Source: Streptomyces sp. WM4235
GTDB taxonomy: Bacteria; Actinomycetota; Actinomycetes; Streptomycetales; Streptomycetaceae
Assembly: GCF_001279725.1 (NCBI RefSeq)
Contig: NZ_LGDE01000101.1
Location: 1 to 64,000 of the forward strand
DNA: 64,000 bases
Reading direction: 5' to 3'
Below the pieces are notes generated by a model. The model did not search any database. It was not told the DNA's origin and was given only the letters and a program-made list of their open reading frames with translations. Positions 46,954-55,915 of this stretch are shown in pieces (positions within the stretch are counted from its first letter, which is position 1; every line of letters starts with the position of its first letter). The position numbers and the translations under genes are program-made.

Positions 46954-48003
46954 TCAGATGCTGACGCCCTTCGAGCGGAGGTAGGCCAGCGGGTCGACGT
47001 CCGAGCCGTAGGACGGACCGGTGCGGATCTCGAAGTGGAGGTGCGGGCCGGAGGAGTTGCCGGTGGAGCCGGAGAGCCCGATCCGCTGTCCGGGCGTGAC
47101 GCTCTGGCCGGTCGAGACGGACAGCGAGGACATGTGGCCGTACTGCGAGTACTTGCCGTCCGCGTGCCGGATCACGACCTCGTTGCCGTACGCGCCGCCC
47201 CATCCGGCGGAGACGACGGTGCCCGCGCCGACGGCCTTGACGGTGGTGCCGGAGCTCGCGATGAAGTCCACGCCGGTGTGGTAACCGGAGGACCACATGG
47301 CGCCGGAGGCGCGGTACTGGGTGGAGATCCCGCCGCCGACCGGGGCGACGAAGCCGGTGCCCGTACCGGCGTTCGCGGAGGTGTCGCCGGAGGTGTCACC
47401 GCCCTGACCGCCGGAGGCCGCGGGCCGCTTGGCGGGGGTCTTGGTCGCGGAGCCGTCGTCGGAGCCGGCCTGAGCGGCGCCGGAGGACCGGTCGGGCGAC
47501 TTCGGAGCGGGGGCGGCGGCGGCCTTGCCGGAGCGCGACTGCGACTGCGACGGGCGGGCCGGGGCGGGGGCCGACTCGGCGGCGGGTGCGGCCGCGCCGA
47601 GGGTCAGCTTCAGGCCGGGGTGGATCATCGAGGGGTCGGAGCCGACGGCCTGCCGGTTGTCGGCGTACAGCCGCTCCCAGCCACCGGAGATCCGGCGGTC
47701 GGCGGCGATCTTCGAGAGGTAGTCGCCCGACACGACGGTGTAGACGGTCGGGGAGGCCTTCGCGGCGACGGGAGCGGCCTGGGGGGCCTGGAAGGACTCC
47801 GGGGACTGCGGGGCCGACACGGGCGCCGCGTCCGGGGCCGACACGGGCGCGGCGGCGGGGGCCGCCGCGGGCGCGCCGGCCGCGTGGGCACCGGCGGCTC
47901 CGATCAGCGGCAGGGCGAGAGCCGCACCACCGGTTCCCGCGACGGCGAACCCGCGGGACAGGGAACTGGTCTTCGGACGGCGGTGCTTACCCTTTGCGGG
48001 CAT
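46954..48003 (-). CDS. Secreted LysM + M23 peptidoglycan endopeptidase
   Basis: 349 residues. Signal peptide (KGKHRRPKTSSLSRG then AVAGTGGAALALPLIGAAGAHA), a Pro/Ala spacer, a LysM domain (YTVVSGDYLSKIAADRR ... LKLTL, residues ~86-135), a Ser/Ala linker, and a C-terminal peptidase M23 domain with zinc ligands in HTGVDF (His242, Asp246) and HLHF (His321, His323). Hydrolyses peptidoglycan cross-links during growth or germination. A ydaO/c-di-AMP riboswitch occupies the 5' leader. Confidence 0.95.
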   Translation of the reverse strand: MPAKGKHRRPKTSSLSRGFAVAGTGGAALALPLIGAAGAHAAGAPAAAPAAAPVSAPDAAPVSAPQSPESFQAPQAAPVAAKASPTVYTVVSGDYLSKIAADRRISGGWERLYADNRQAVGSDPSMIHPGLKLTLGAAAPAAESAPAPARPSQSQSRSGKAAAAPAPKSPDRSSGAAQAGSDDGSATKTPAKRPAASGGQGGDTSGDTSANAGTGTGFVAPVGGGISTQYRASGAMWSSGYHTGVDFIASSGTTVKAVGAGTVVSAGWGGAYGNEVVIRHADGKYSQYGHMSSLSVSTGQSVTPGQRIGLSGSTGNSSGPHLHFEIRTGPSYGSDVDPLAYLRSKGVSI

Positions 48004-48056
48004 GGCGAATTCCTCTCCGACGCCTGCGAGGTGAGCTGTCGGGTTCGGACTGGAGA

Positions 48057-48218
48057 TGTCCGGCCGCGCATCGGCGTCGGTGACGACGGCCGAAGCGCTG
48101 CTTCACCCCTAGCCGTCCCGGAGACGAGGCCCGGAACGGCGGCTTACCTGGTTCCCCCGCTCCTGCCGCGCGCGTGAATAGTCGGGTGGGGTTCCCGGGC
48201 GGCGGCAGGATTAGGCGG
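48057..48218 (-). promoter_or_regulatory. ydaO-type (cyclic di-AMP) riboswitch
   Basis: The minus-strand leader of the M23 gene holds the conserved blocks of the ydaO motif in order: CCTAATCCTGCCG (about 48204-48217), GGGGGAACCAGGTAAGCC (48141-48158) and GGGGTGAAGC (48100-48109), joined by GC-rich stems. In Streptomyces this class precedes cell-wall hydrolase genes such as rpf and LysM/M23 genes and turns them off when c-di-AMP is high. Ends are approximate. Confidence 0.85.
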
Positions 48219-48505
48219 TCCACCCGGATCGATCGCGAAGGTAATCGAGTCCTGCCGTACACAACAAGCCATGAATTTCCTGACGGAATCCCAGACATGG
48301 GGGGACGACGAAATTCCCGTCACCCTCTGTCCATTCCGAGCCATCAACAACCCTCGCCACATGGCAATTCGAGTTTCGTGATCAGGCACGCACGGTCACC
48401 GTATGATCTGGCTCACGGAGCCTGGCGCGATCTCGCCGCCGCTTATGGCAAGTTGTTCCCAAGTAGTGTAATTCGGACACCTCACGACGACGCGGAGGAA
48501 CCCCC

Positions 48506-49321
48506 TTGACCCGGCAGATACCCCGAACCCCGTCCGCGACGCCCGAACTGTCCGGAGTGCGCAACTTCCGTGACGTGGGCGGGCTGACGACCACCGACGG
48601 ACGGAGGGTCAGGTCAGGACGACTCTTCCGAAGCGGACATCTCGCACATGCCACCGAAACCGATGCACAGTTCCTCGTATCGCTCGGACTGCACACGGTC
48701 TTCGACTTCCGCAACGACGCCGATCACGCGCTGGAAGGGCAGGACGTGGAGCTGCCCGGAGTCCGGAACGTGAACATCCCCCTCTCGGACCCCGCCGACG
48801 GTCGGGAGTTCTGGACGATGGTCCGCGACGGCGACCTCGACCAGCTGAATGCCGTACTGGGTGACGGAAAGGCCGTCGCCCGGATGGAGAACTCCTACCG
48901 CGGCATCATCCGGAACCGGACCGTCGAACACGGTCGGGTCGTCCGCTCCCTCGCCGAGGAGAGCCTCCCCGCCCTGATGCACTGCGCGGCGGGCAAGGAC
49001 CGGGCCGGCCTGTCGATCGCCGTCACCCTGCTCGCGCTCGGGGTGGAACGCGAGGTGATCGTGGCGGACTACCTGGAGTCGAACGCCCCGCACAACCGCT
49101 ACCGGGTCCGCCGCGGCAGCGACGCGCCCGAGGCCCGTTCGCCCGAGGTCATGGCCCTGCTCGCCCCGCTCTTCGACGCCCGCGCCGAGTACCTGGGCGC
49201 CGCGTTCGAGGTCGTCGACGAGACCTGGGGCGGGGTGGACGGCTATCTGACGGAGGGTCTCGGGCTGACGCCCGAGACCCTCGACCGGCTGCGTGACCGG
49301 CTCCTGGAAGAGCCGGTCTGA
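48506..49321 (+). CDS. Tyrosine-protein phosphatase (Tyr_phosphatase_3 type)
   Basis: 271 residues from TTG 48506, with GGAGG 8 bp upstream. ELSGVRNFRDVGGLTTTDGRRVRSGRLFRSG is the N-terminal signature in part, and the active-site loop HCAAGKDRAG (Cys160) fits C-x5-R with the Lys-Asp typical of bacterial dual-specificity/PtpB-like and phosphoinositide phosphatases. Cytoplasmic. Convergent with the hopanoid operon's last gene. Confidence 0.9.
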   Translation: MTRQIPRTPSATPELSGVRNFRDVGGLTTTDGRRVRSGRLFRSGHLAHATETDAQFLVSLGLHTVFDFRNDADHALEGQDVELPGVRNVNIPLSDPADGREFWTMVRDGDLDQLNAVLGDGKAVARMENSYRGIIRNRTVEHGRVVRSLAEESLPALMHCAAGKDRAGLSIAVTLLALGVEREVIVADYLESNAPHNRYRVRRGSDAPEARSPEVMALLAPLFDARAEYLGAAFEVVDETWGGVDGYLTEGLGLTPETLDRLRDRLLEEPV

Positions 49322-49360
49322 TTCCGTCGACGGCGGACACCGCCGGGTGGAAGCGGGCCG

Positions 49361-50776
49361 TCAGCGGTTGCCGACGGCCTGCTTCACCAGTGTCCGGCCG
49401 AACTCCCACATCAGCCCGCCCCCGCCGTGCGCCTCGTCCATGACCTCACGGAAGGCGCCGACGAACCGGTCGACGTCCCGCTCGTCCACGATCAGCGGCG
49501 GAATGAGCTTGATGACCTCCAGATGATCCCCGGAGACCTGGGTGAGGATCCGGTGTTTCTGGAGCAGCGGCACCACGACCATCTGCGCGAAGAGCCCCTT
49601 GCGGGCCGCCTGGAGCATCGTCCAACGGCTGCGCAGCCCCAGCGAGGACGGTCGCCCGAACTCGATGCCGATCATCAGGCCGCGACCGCGCACCTCGTGC
49701 AGCAGCTCGTACTCGTCCACCAGCGCGGCGAGCCGCCCGCGCAGCAGGTCGCCCGTCGTTCGCGCGCGGGCCACCAGTGCCTCGTCGTCCATGACGGAGA
49801 GCACCGCCAGTCCGGCCGCCATCGCCTGTGCGTTGGATCCGAAGCTGGCGGAGTGCACCAGGACCCGGTCCATCGAGGAGTAGACCTTCTTGAAGATCCA
49901 GTCCTTGCCGAGGGTGGCGCCGACGGGCACGTACCCCCCGGACAGGGCCTTGGCGACGCACACCAGGTCCGGTTCCACGCCGGGTTCGTGCTGATAGGCG
50001 TAGAAGTCACCGGTACGTCCGAGGCCGGTCTGCACCTCGTCCGCGATCAGCAGCGCCTTGTGCCGGTGCAGCAGTTCCTGTGCGGCGAGCAGGAACCCGG
50101 GCGGGGCGGCCAGCACGCCCTTGCCCTGGATCGGTTCGACGACGAGGGCGGCCACGTCGCCCCGCCGCAGTTCGCGCTCCAGCGCGGCGAGGTCTCCCAG
50201 CGCGATCCTCGTGTCGGGCAGCAGCGGGGCGAACCCGTCCCGGAAGCCGTCCTCCCCGTTGACCGAGAGCGAGCCGGTGGTGAGGCCGTGGAAGGCGTGG
50301 TCGCAGTAGAGGACCCTGGGCCGCCCGGTGGCGTACCGGGCGAACTTCAGGGCCGTCTCCACCGCCTCGGTGCCGCTGTTGCCGAAGAAGACCCGGTCCA
50401 GGTGCGGACTGTACGACAGCAGCTTCTCCGCGAGCAGTCCGGGCAGCGGCTGGCAGTCGAAGCGGGTGAGGTCGGCGAGCTGCGCGTCCAGCACGTCGTG
50501 CAGGGCGCGCCGGACCACGGGGTGGTGGCGGCCCAGCCCCATCACCCCGAACCCGGCGAGCATGTCCAGGTAGTCGTTGCCCTCGGCGTCGAAGAAGTGG
50601 GCTCCCTCGGCCCGCTCGTAGACCTTGTCGAAGCCGATGGTGCGCAGCATCCGGGGCAACTGGTGGTTGAGGTAACGGCTGTGCAGCTCGTACCGCTCTC
50701 CACCGCGTTCGGCCAGCAGGGCGCCGAGGTCGAAGCCCGTGCCCCGGCCGCCCTCCCCCACGTGGCCGGCGCTCAT
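49361..50776 (-). CDS. Hopanoid-cluster class-III aminotransferase (HpnO-like)
   Basis: 471 residues from ATG 50776. PLP-dependent class III features: GNDYLDMLAGFGVMGLGRHHP, FFGNSGTEAVETALKFAR, LLIADEVQTGLGRTGDFYAY and CVAKALSGGYVPVGATLGKDW with the Schiff-base Lys. Last gene of the hopanoid operon, overlapping hpnH by ATGA; it likely aminates the terminal carbon of the ribosyl-derived side chain to give aminobacteriohopanetriol. Acts after HpnG and HpnH. Confidence 0.9.
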   Translation of the reverse strand: MSAGHVGEGGRGTGFDLGALLAERGGERYELHSRYLNHQLPRMLRTIGFDKVYERAEGAHFFDAEGNDYLDMLAGFGVMGLGRHHPVVRRALHDVLDAQLADLTRFDCQPLPGLLAEKLLSYSPHLDRVFFGNSGTEAVETALKFARYATGRPRVLYCDHAFHGLTTGSLSVNGEDGFRDGFAPLLPDTRIALGDLAALERELRRGDVAALVVEPIQGKGVLAAPPGFLLAAQELLHRHKALLIADEVQTGLGRTGDFYAYQHEPGVEPDLVCVAKALSGGYVPVGATLGKDWIFKKVYSSMDRVLVHSASFGSNAQAMAAGLAVLSVMDDEALVARARTTGDLLRGRLAALVDEYELLHEVRGRGLMIGIEFGRPSSLGLRSRWTMLQAARKGLFAQMVVVPLLQKHRILTQVSGDHLEVIKLIPPLIVDERDVDRFVGAFREVMDEAHGGGGLMWEFGRTLVKQAVGNR

Positions 50777-51804
50777 GCCGACGTGCCCCGGCTGCCGCCG
50801 ATGGTCTCCCGGGCCGCGCGCAGGGATTCCTTGAGGGAGCCCATGGTGGCGAGGACGGCGGTGGGTTCGTAGCCGCAGTGCGCCATGCAGTTCGCGCAGC
50901 GCGGGTCCTTGCCCCGGCCGTACTTGCTCCAGTCGGTGTCCTCGATCAGCTCCCGGTACGTGGGGACGTATCCGTCGCTCATCAGATAGCAGGGGCGCTG
51001 CCAACCGAAGAGGGAGTAATTCGGAATGGCCCACGCGGTGCAGGGGAAATCGGCCTTGCCTTCCAGGAAGTCCAGGAAGAGCGGTGAGTGGTTGAGCCGC
51101 CAGCGGCGCCGGTTTCCGCCCGCGAAGGCCTTCTTGAAGAGTTCGCGGGTCTGTTCCACTCCGAGGAAGTGTTCCTGGTCGGGCGCCTTTTCGTACGCGT
51201 AGGCGGGCGAGATCATCATCTCGTCCACCTCCAGGTCGTCATTGAGGTAGTTCAGCACCTCGATGATGGTCTGGGGGGTGTCGGTGTTGAAGAAGGTGGA
51301 GTTCGTGGTGACCCGGAATCCGCGCTTCTTCGCCTCCTTGATGGCCGCCACGGCCTCGTCGAAGACGCCTTCCTTGGCCACCGACTCGTCGTGTCGCTCG
51401 CGCAGGCCGTCGATGTGCACGGCGAAGGCGAAATAGGGGGACGGGGTGAACTTCTCGATCTTCTTGCGGAGGAGCACCGCGTTGGTGCAGAGGAAGACGT
51501 ACTTCCGCTTGGCCACCAATTGACGGACGATCTCGTCGATCTGCGGATGCATCAAGGGCTCGCCACCGGCGATGGAGACCATGGGCGCCCCGGACTCCAG
51601 GACGGCGCCGACCGCCTGGGCGACCGGCATGCGCTGCTTGAGGACGCCCGCCGGGTGCTGGATCTTCCCGCACCCCTCGCAGGCCAGGTTGCAGGCGTAG
51701 AGCGGCTCCAGTTCGACGATCAAAGGGAACTTCTCGACCTTGCGGAGCTTCTGTTCGAGAAGATAGGTCCCGACCCTGATGGACTGTCGCAACGGCATGG
51801 CCAT
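50773..51804 (-). CDS. hpnH: Adenosyl-hopene transferase HpnH (radical SAM)
   Basis: 343 residues. I choose ATG 51804 because AGGAGG lies 8 bp upstream; GTG 51813 would overlap the ribosome-binding site. Radical-SAM motif CNLACEGCGK (C-x3-C-x2-C), SAM-binding GGEP (SIAGGEPLMHP) and a C-terminal Cys cluster (CANCMAHCGY). Joins the 5'-deoxyadenosyl radical to hopene (diploptene) to form adenosylhopane. Confidence 0.95.
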   Translation of the reverse strand: MAMPLRQSIRVGTYLLEQKLRKVEKFPLIVELEPLYACNLACEGCGKIQHPAGVLKQRMPVAQAVGAVLESGAPMVSIAGGEPLMHPQIDEIVRQLVAKRKYVFLCTNAVLLRKKIEKFTPSPYFAFAVHIDGLRERHDESVAKEGVFDEAVAAIKEAKKRGFRVTTNSTFFNTDTPQTIIEVLNYLNDDLEVDEMMISPAYAYEKAPDQEHFLGVEQTRELFKKAFAGGNRRRWRLNHSPLFLDFLEGKADFPCTAWAIPNYSLFGWQRPCYLMSDGYVPTYRELIEDTDWSKYGRGKDPRCANCMAHCGYEPTAVLATMGSLKESLRAARETIGGSRGTSA

Positions 51805-51809
51805 CTGGC

Positions 51810-52478
51810 TCACCTCCTGGGGAGCAGCAAAGAACGGTGCCAGTCATGAAACGCGGGCAGTACGGCACGCAACACGCGGAAAGCCGATATTCCTCCGCGT
51901 ACCGTGCCGATACGGACGAGCTCGTGCTCCGGAGCGTCCACGATCACCCGGACGGCCGCAACCGGGCGGTTCGCGCCGGGTTCGGCGGTGGGGCCGCGGG
52001 CTGCGGTCCACAGGGTGGCCGCCGATTCCATGTCGACCGCGACGGCGCCGGTGGCGCGCAGGTGCGCGCGCTCCTGGCCGCGGACCACGTGGTCGGATCC
52101 GGTCAACGCGCCGAGGTGCACGGTCCGGCCGGGAACGGCCCGGGCCAGTGCCTCGGCGAGCAGGGCGGTGCCGTCGCAGGCGACGGTGCCGCGGGAGTCC
52201 CGGGTCTCCTCGGCGACGACCAGGTCGCCCGGGTTCATGCCGGGTACCAGCCCGGCGCAGAAGCCGGTGGCGAGCACGGCGGCCCGCTCCATCCCCGGGC
52301 CGGCGAGCGCCCGGCCGACGGCGGCGTCGGCGGCGCGCGGGCCCATGCCGGTCCGCAGGACGGTGTACGGGGCGGGCGAGCCGCGTTCGCCGCCGCCGCG
52401 CAGGGCCAGGCGTTCGATGCGCAGGGCGCAGGCGACCAGCAGCGCGGGATCGGCCCGGGGCGACCGGGCCGCGGTCAT
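51810..52478 (-). CDS. hpnG: Hopanoid-associated phosphorylase HpnG
   Basis: 222 residues from ATG 52478, overlapping the shc stop (ATGA). Purine-nucleoside-phosphorylase fold: LVACALRIERLALRGG start, ATGFCAGLVPGMNPGDLVVAEETRD and GAVAVDMESAATLWTA with the conserved MES. Removes adenine from adenosylhopane to give ribosylhopane/bacteriohopanetriol precursors. C-terminal FHDWHRSLLLPRR is basic. Confidence 0.9.
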   Translation of the reverse strand: MTAARSPRADPALLVACALRIERLALRGGGERGSPAPYTVLRTGMGPRAADAAVGRALAGPGMERAAVLATGFCAGLVPGMNPGDLVVAEETRDSRGTVACDGTALLAEALARAVPGRTVHLGALTGSDHVVRGQERAHLRATGAVAVDMESAATLWTAARGPTAEPGANRPVAAVRVIVDAPEHELVRIGTVRGGISAFRVLRAVLPAFHDWHRSLLLPRR

Positions 52479-54622
52479 CGGGCCTCCCGCGCGAGGGCCC
52501 CGGTCGGTCCGCCCGACCGGCCGTCGGGGCCGAAGGGTTCGCCGTACAGGTAGCGTCCGAGGGCGGTGAGCGGGAAGACCTGCCGGTACAGGTGGTAGTT
52601 GATGGAGAAGTCCCAGGGAAAGCCGGTGCCGGTGAAGTACGGCTCGTCCCAGGAGCCGTCCTCCTCCTGGGTGCGGACCAGGTAGGCGATGCCCCGCTCC
52701 ACGGCCGCGCCGTCGCGCTCGCCGGCCGACAGCAGCGCCATGAGCGCCCAGGCGGTCTGCGAGGGAGTGGAGGCGCCCTTCCCGGCCCATGACGGGTCGT
52801 GGTAGGACCGCTGGTCCTCGCCCCAGCCCCCGTCCTCGTTCTGTACGGTCTCCAGCCAGCCCGCCGCCCGCCTGATCGCGGGGTGCGAGAGGGGCATCCC
52901 GGCGGCCGTCAGGGCGGGGACCACCGATCCGGTGCCGTACACGTAGTTGGTGCCCCAGCGGCCGAACCAGCCTCCCTCCGGCTCCTGTTCGGCCAGCAGC
53001 CAGGCGATGCCGCGACGGGTCCGCGGCTCGGCGGACTTCCCCTCGACGGCGAGCATCTCCACGACGTGGGCCGTGACGTCGGCCGACGGGGGGTCGGTCA
53101 CCTCGCCGAAGTCGCAGAAGGGCAACTTGTTCGGGTACGGGCTGGTGTTGTCGGCGTCGAAGGCGCCCCAGGCCCCGTTGCGGGACTGCATGCCGAGCGT
53201 CCAGGCCACCCCCCGGGCGATGGCGGCCTCGACGCGCGCGGGCTCGGGGTGGCGGATCCGGCGCAGGGCCAGGACCACCTCGGCCGTGTCGTCGATGTCG
53301 GGGTAGTTGTCGTTGTGGAACTCGAACGCCCAGCCACCGGGGGCGAGTCCGGGGCGTCGGACCGACCAGTCACCGGTCCGGGTGATCTCCTCGCCGAGCA
53401 TCCAGTCGGCCGCCTTGACGAGGGCCGGATGGTCGGGTGCGACGCCCGCGTCGGCCAGCGCGATGGCGGCGAGACAGGTGTCCCAGACAGGTGACTGGCA
53501 GGCCTCGATCATCCTGGCGCCGTCCTCGCGCCACACGGCGAACCGGTCGAGGGACTCCAGCCCCGCCCGCATCACCGGGTGCCGTAGGTCGTGGCCGAGC
53601 AGGTGCAGGGCGATCACGGAGTACACGGCGGGGGGCTGGATGCCGCCCCAACAGCCGTCGCTCTCCTGACGGTCGACGATCCACCGGCCGGCGGCGGCCA
53701 TCGCCGCCTCGCGCAACCGGCGCGGTGCGAAACGCCGGTAGACGTGCAGGGCCTTGTCCATCCGCTGGAACAGCCCGTCCCAACTCGCCAACGCGGCGAG
53801 CTTCACCGCGGGGAAGGGCGCCCGCGCGTCGGCGTGCAGTTCGTCCAACGCGAACGGCGCCGGGCGCACCGGCCGCAGTGCGGATACCACGGTGAGCGGA
53901 ACGATGGTCTGGCGGGCCCAGCAGCCGAAGTCGTAGATGTTCAGCGGCATCCAGGACGGGAGGAAGACCAGCTCCGGCGGGAGTTCGGGGAGGTGGTCCC
54001 AGCTCCACCAACCGAAGAGCGCCAGCCAGATCCGGGTGAAGACCCGGGCGGCCGCGATGCCTCCGTGGCCCCGGATCCAGGCGGAGGCGCGGGCCATGTG
54101 CGGGGCGTCCGGGTCGTCCCCCGCGAGGCGCAGGGCCACGTACGCCTCGATGGTGGCGGAGAGGTCGGACGGGCCCCCGTGGAAGGTGGCCCAGGTGCCG
54201 TCGCTCTCCTGTTCGCCGCGGATGAAGAGTGCCGCGGCCCGGGTGGTGGCCTCGTCCCGGATGCCGAGGAACTGCCGCAGCAGCAGGTCCTCCGCGTCCA
54301 TGGTGACGTTGGTCTCCAGGTCGCCCTTCCACCAGCCGGCCGGATCCTGGCGGCCCAGCAGGTGGTGGACGGCGCGCGCCACGGCTTCCCGTGCGTCCTC
54401 GGCCCCACCCGGCTTCGGGGACCCGGTCGTTGGCGCGGATCCGGTCGTTGGCGCGGATCCGGTCGGCGTCGGGCCGGGGTGTGTCCCGGGGCCCGGCCGT
54501 TCCCGGACCCCGGCCGGTGCAGGGCCAGGCGGCCCCGTGGTGGCGGCCGCGATGTGTGTCGCGGTGCCGTGGTCCGCTTCGGTGCCGCGGGAACCCGCAC
54601 CACCGTCGGTCGTCGCTGTCAT
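52475..54622 (-). CDS. shc: Squalene-hopene cyclase
   Basis: 715 residues. Many QW repeats (QESDGTWATF, QESDGCWGG, QEPEGGWFG, QNEDGGWGE, QEEDGSWDE). The protonating DxDD motif reads YPDIDDTAE near residue 440; the C-terminal part is NYHLYRQVFPLTALGRYLYG. Cyclises squalene to hopene at the membrane. The first ~70 residues are a Thr/Pro/Gly-rich extension with a duplicated APTTGS unit, longer than usual. Fifth enzyme gene of the operon. Confidence 0.96.
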   Translation of the reverse strand: MTATTDGGAGSRGTEADHGTATHIAAATTGPPGPAPAGVRERPGPGTHPGPTPTGSAPTTGSAPTTGSPKPGGAEDAREAVARAVHHLLGRQDPAGWWKGDLETNVTMDAEDLLLRQFLGIRDEATTRAAALFIRGEQESDGTWATFHGGPSDLSATIEAYVALRLAGDDPDAPHMARASAWIRGHGGIAAARVFTRIWLALFGWWSWDHLPELPPELVFLPSWMPLNIYDFGCWARQTIVPLTVVSALRPVRPAPFALDELHADARAPFPAVKLAALASWDGLFQRMDKALHVYRRFAPRRLREAAMAAAGRWIVDRQESDGCWGGIQPPAVYSVIALHLLGHDLRHPVMRAGLESLDRFAVWREDGARMIEACQSPVWDTCLAAIALADAGVAPDHPALVKAADWMLGEEITRTGDWSVRRPGLAPGGWAFEFHNDNYPDIDDTAEVVLALRRIRHPEPARVEAAIARGVAWTLGMQSRNGAWGAFDADNTSPYPNKLPFCDFGEVTDPPSADVTAHVVEMLAVEGKSAEPRTRRGIAWLLAEQEPEGGWFGRWGTNYVYGTGSVVPALTAAGMPLSHPAIRRAAGWLETVQNEDGGWGEDQRSYHDPSWAGKGASTPSQTAWALMALLSAGERDGAAVERGIAYLVRTQEEDGSWDEPYFTGTGFPWDFSINYHLYRQVFPLTALGRYLYGEPFGPDGRSGGPTGALAREAR
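54423..54458. repeat. 18-bp tandem duplication in the shc 5' region
   Basis: Two identical 18-bp units (54423-54440, 54441-54458) encode the repeated APTTGS in the disordered N-terminus of squalene-hopene cyclase. Being a multiple of three it keeps the frame. Confidence 0.85.
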
Positions 54623-54755
54623 GGCTTCCCCTTACGTTGCAGTGTCCTCTGCTGTGCTGGGGTCTGCCGTCGGCCGGTGCGCGCCCGGGCGTGATGCCCG
54701 TCGGTTGGCGGCGCCGGCCGGCGACTCGCGATTCATATCCACGTACGGGTGGCGA

Positions 54756-55850
54756 TCACCTCTTGCGCACGACGACGAAGTCGGCGAGGGCGACGAGCTG
54801 TTCGCGTACCCGCTGCGGCATGTCGACGTCATCGAGCGCGCGGATGGCGATCGTGTGCTGGCGGCGCGCCTCCTCGGCGGTCCACTCACGGCCGCCGGCC
54901 GCGTCGATCAGGGCGGCGCGCGCCGCGAACTCCTCCTCCGAGAAGTTCTCGAAGTCGTTGCTCTTGGCGTCGGCGGCGAGCAACTCGCCGAGTTCCTCGG
55001 CCGCCGGGCCACCTGCCGCGAGGGCGGCGACCACCGGCAGGGACTTCTTGCGCTGACGCAGGTCGCTCCACGTCTGCTTGCCGGTGGTCTCCGGGTCTCC
55101 CCAGATGCCGAGCAGGTCGTCGACGGCCTGGAAGGCGAGGCCGAGGTGGTAGCCGTACTCCTCCAGCTTGTCGGCGGTGCGGTCGTCCGCGCCGCCGAGC
55201 ACCGCGCCGATCGAGACCGCGCAGGCGAGCAGGGCGCCGGTCTTGTTGCCCTCCATCTCCAGGCACTCCTCGACGCTGACGCGCTCGCGGTGCTCGTACG
55301 AGATGTCCTGGGCCTGGCCGTCGATGAGCTTGCGGCTGGCGGTGGTCAACCGGCGGGTGGCGCGTCCGGCCTCGACGGTGCCCAGTTCCAGCAGGACCTC
55401 GTTGGCGAGGGCGAAGAGGGCATCGCCGACCAGGATCGCGAGGGCCGGGCCGTGCACCTTCCACACGGTGTCGCGGTGGCGGCGCTGCTCGTCGCCGTCC
55501 ATCAGGTCGTCGTGCAGCAGCGAGAAGTTGTGGACGAGTTCGACGGCCACGGCTCCCGGGACGCCGACCTCGGGCGCGGCGCCCGCGGCCTCCGCGGAGA
55601 GCAGGGCGAGGGCGGGGCGGATCGCCTTGCCCCCGTCGCCGTCCGCCGGGTTGCCGTGGGCGTCGATCCAGCCGAAGTGGTAGGCGGCGACGGTGTCCAT
55701 GGGCGATGCGAGCCGTTCCACGGCGGCGCGGAGCACGGGCGTGGACAGTGCGCGGCCACGCTCCAGCAGGGCGACGGTGTCCGCCTTCTCCCCACCGGCC
55801 GTGCCCACACTGGCATCCGCGTTCTCGACAGCCGGATTCCCCGGGTTCAC
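54756..55850 (-). CDS. Polyprenyl diphosphate synthase of the hopanoid operon
   Basis: 364 residues from GTG 55850, preferred for GAGGAG 5 bp upstream; ATG 55919, overlapping the hpnE stop by ATGA, gives 387 residues. Trans-prenyltransferase motifs: VHNFSLLHDDLMDGDEQRR (first Asp-rich, DDxxD-type) and FQAVDDLLGIWGD (second). Makes farnesyl diphosphate for the HpnCDE route to squalene. The residue pattern upstream of the first DDxxD favours a C15 or longer product but this is not decisive. Confidence 0.92.
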   Translation of the reverse strand: MNPGNPAVENADASVGTAGGEKADTVALLERGRALSTPVLRAAVERLASPMDTVAAYHFGWIDAHGNPADGDGGKAIRPALALLSAEAAGAAPEVGVPGAVAVELVHNFSLLHDDLMDGDEQRRHRDTVWKVHGPALAILVGDALFALANEVLLELGTVEAGRATRRLTTASRKLIDGQAQDISYEHRERVSVEECLEMEGNKTGALLACAVSIGAVLGGADDRTADKLEEYGYHLGLAFQAVDDLLGIWGDPETTGKQTWSDLRQRKKSLPVVAALAAGGPAAEELGELLAADAKSNDFENFSEEEFAARAALIDAAGGREWTAEEARRQHTIAIRALDDVDMPQRVREQLVALADFVVVRKR

Positions 55851-55915
55851 TGGCTCTCCTCTGGTTCCTGTACGTGTACGTGCTGCGCGCGCTGCGGCGG
55901 TGGTGTCGATGCTCG

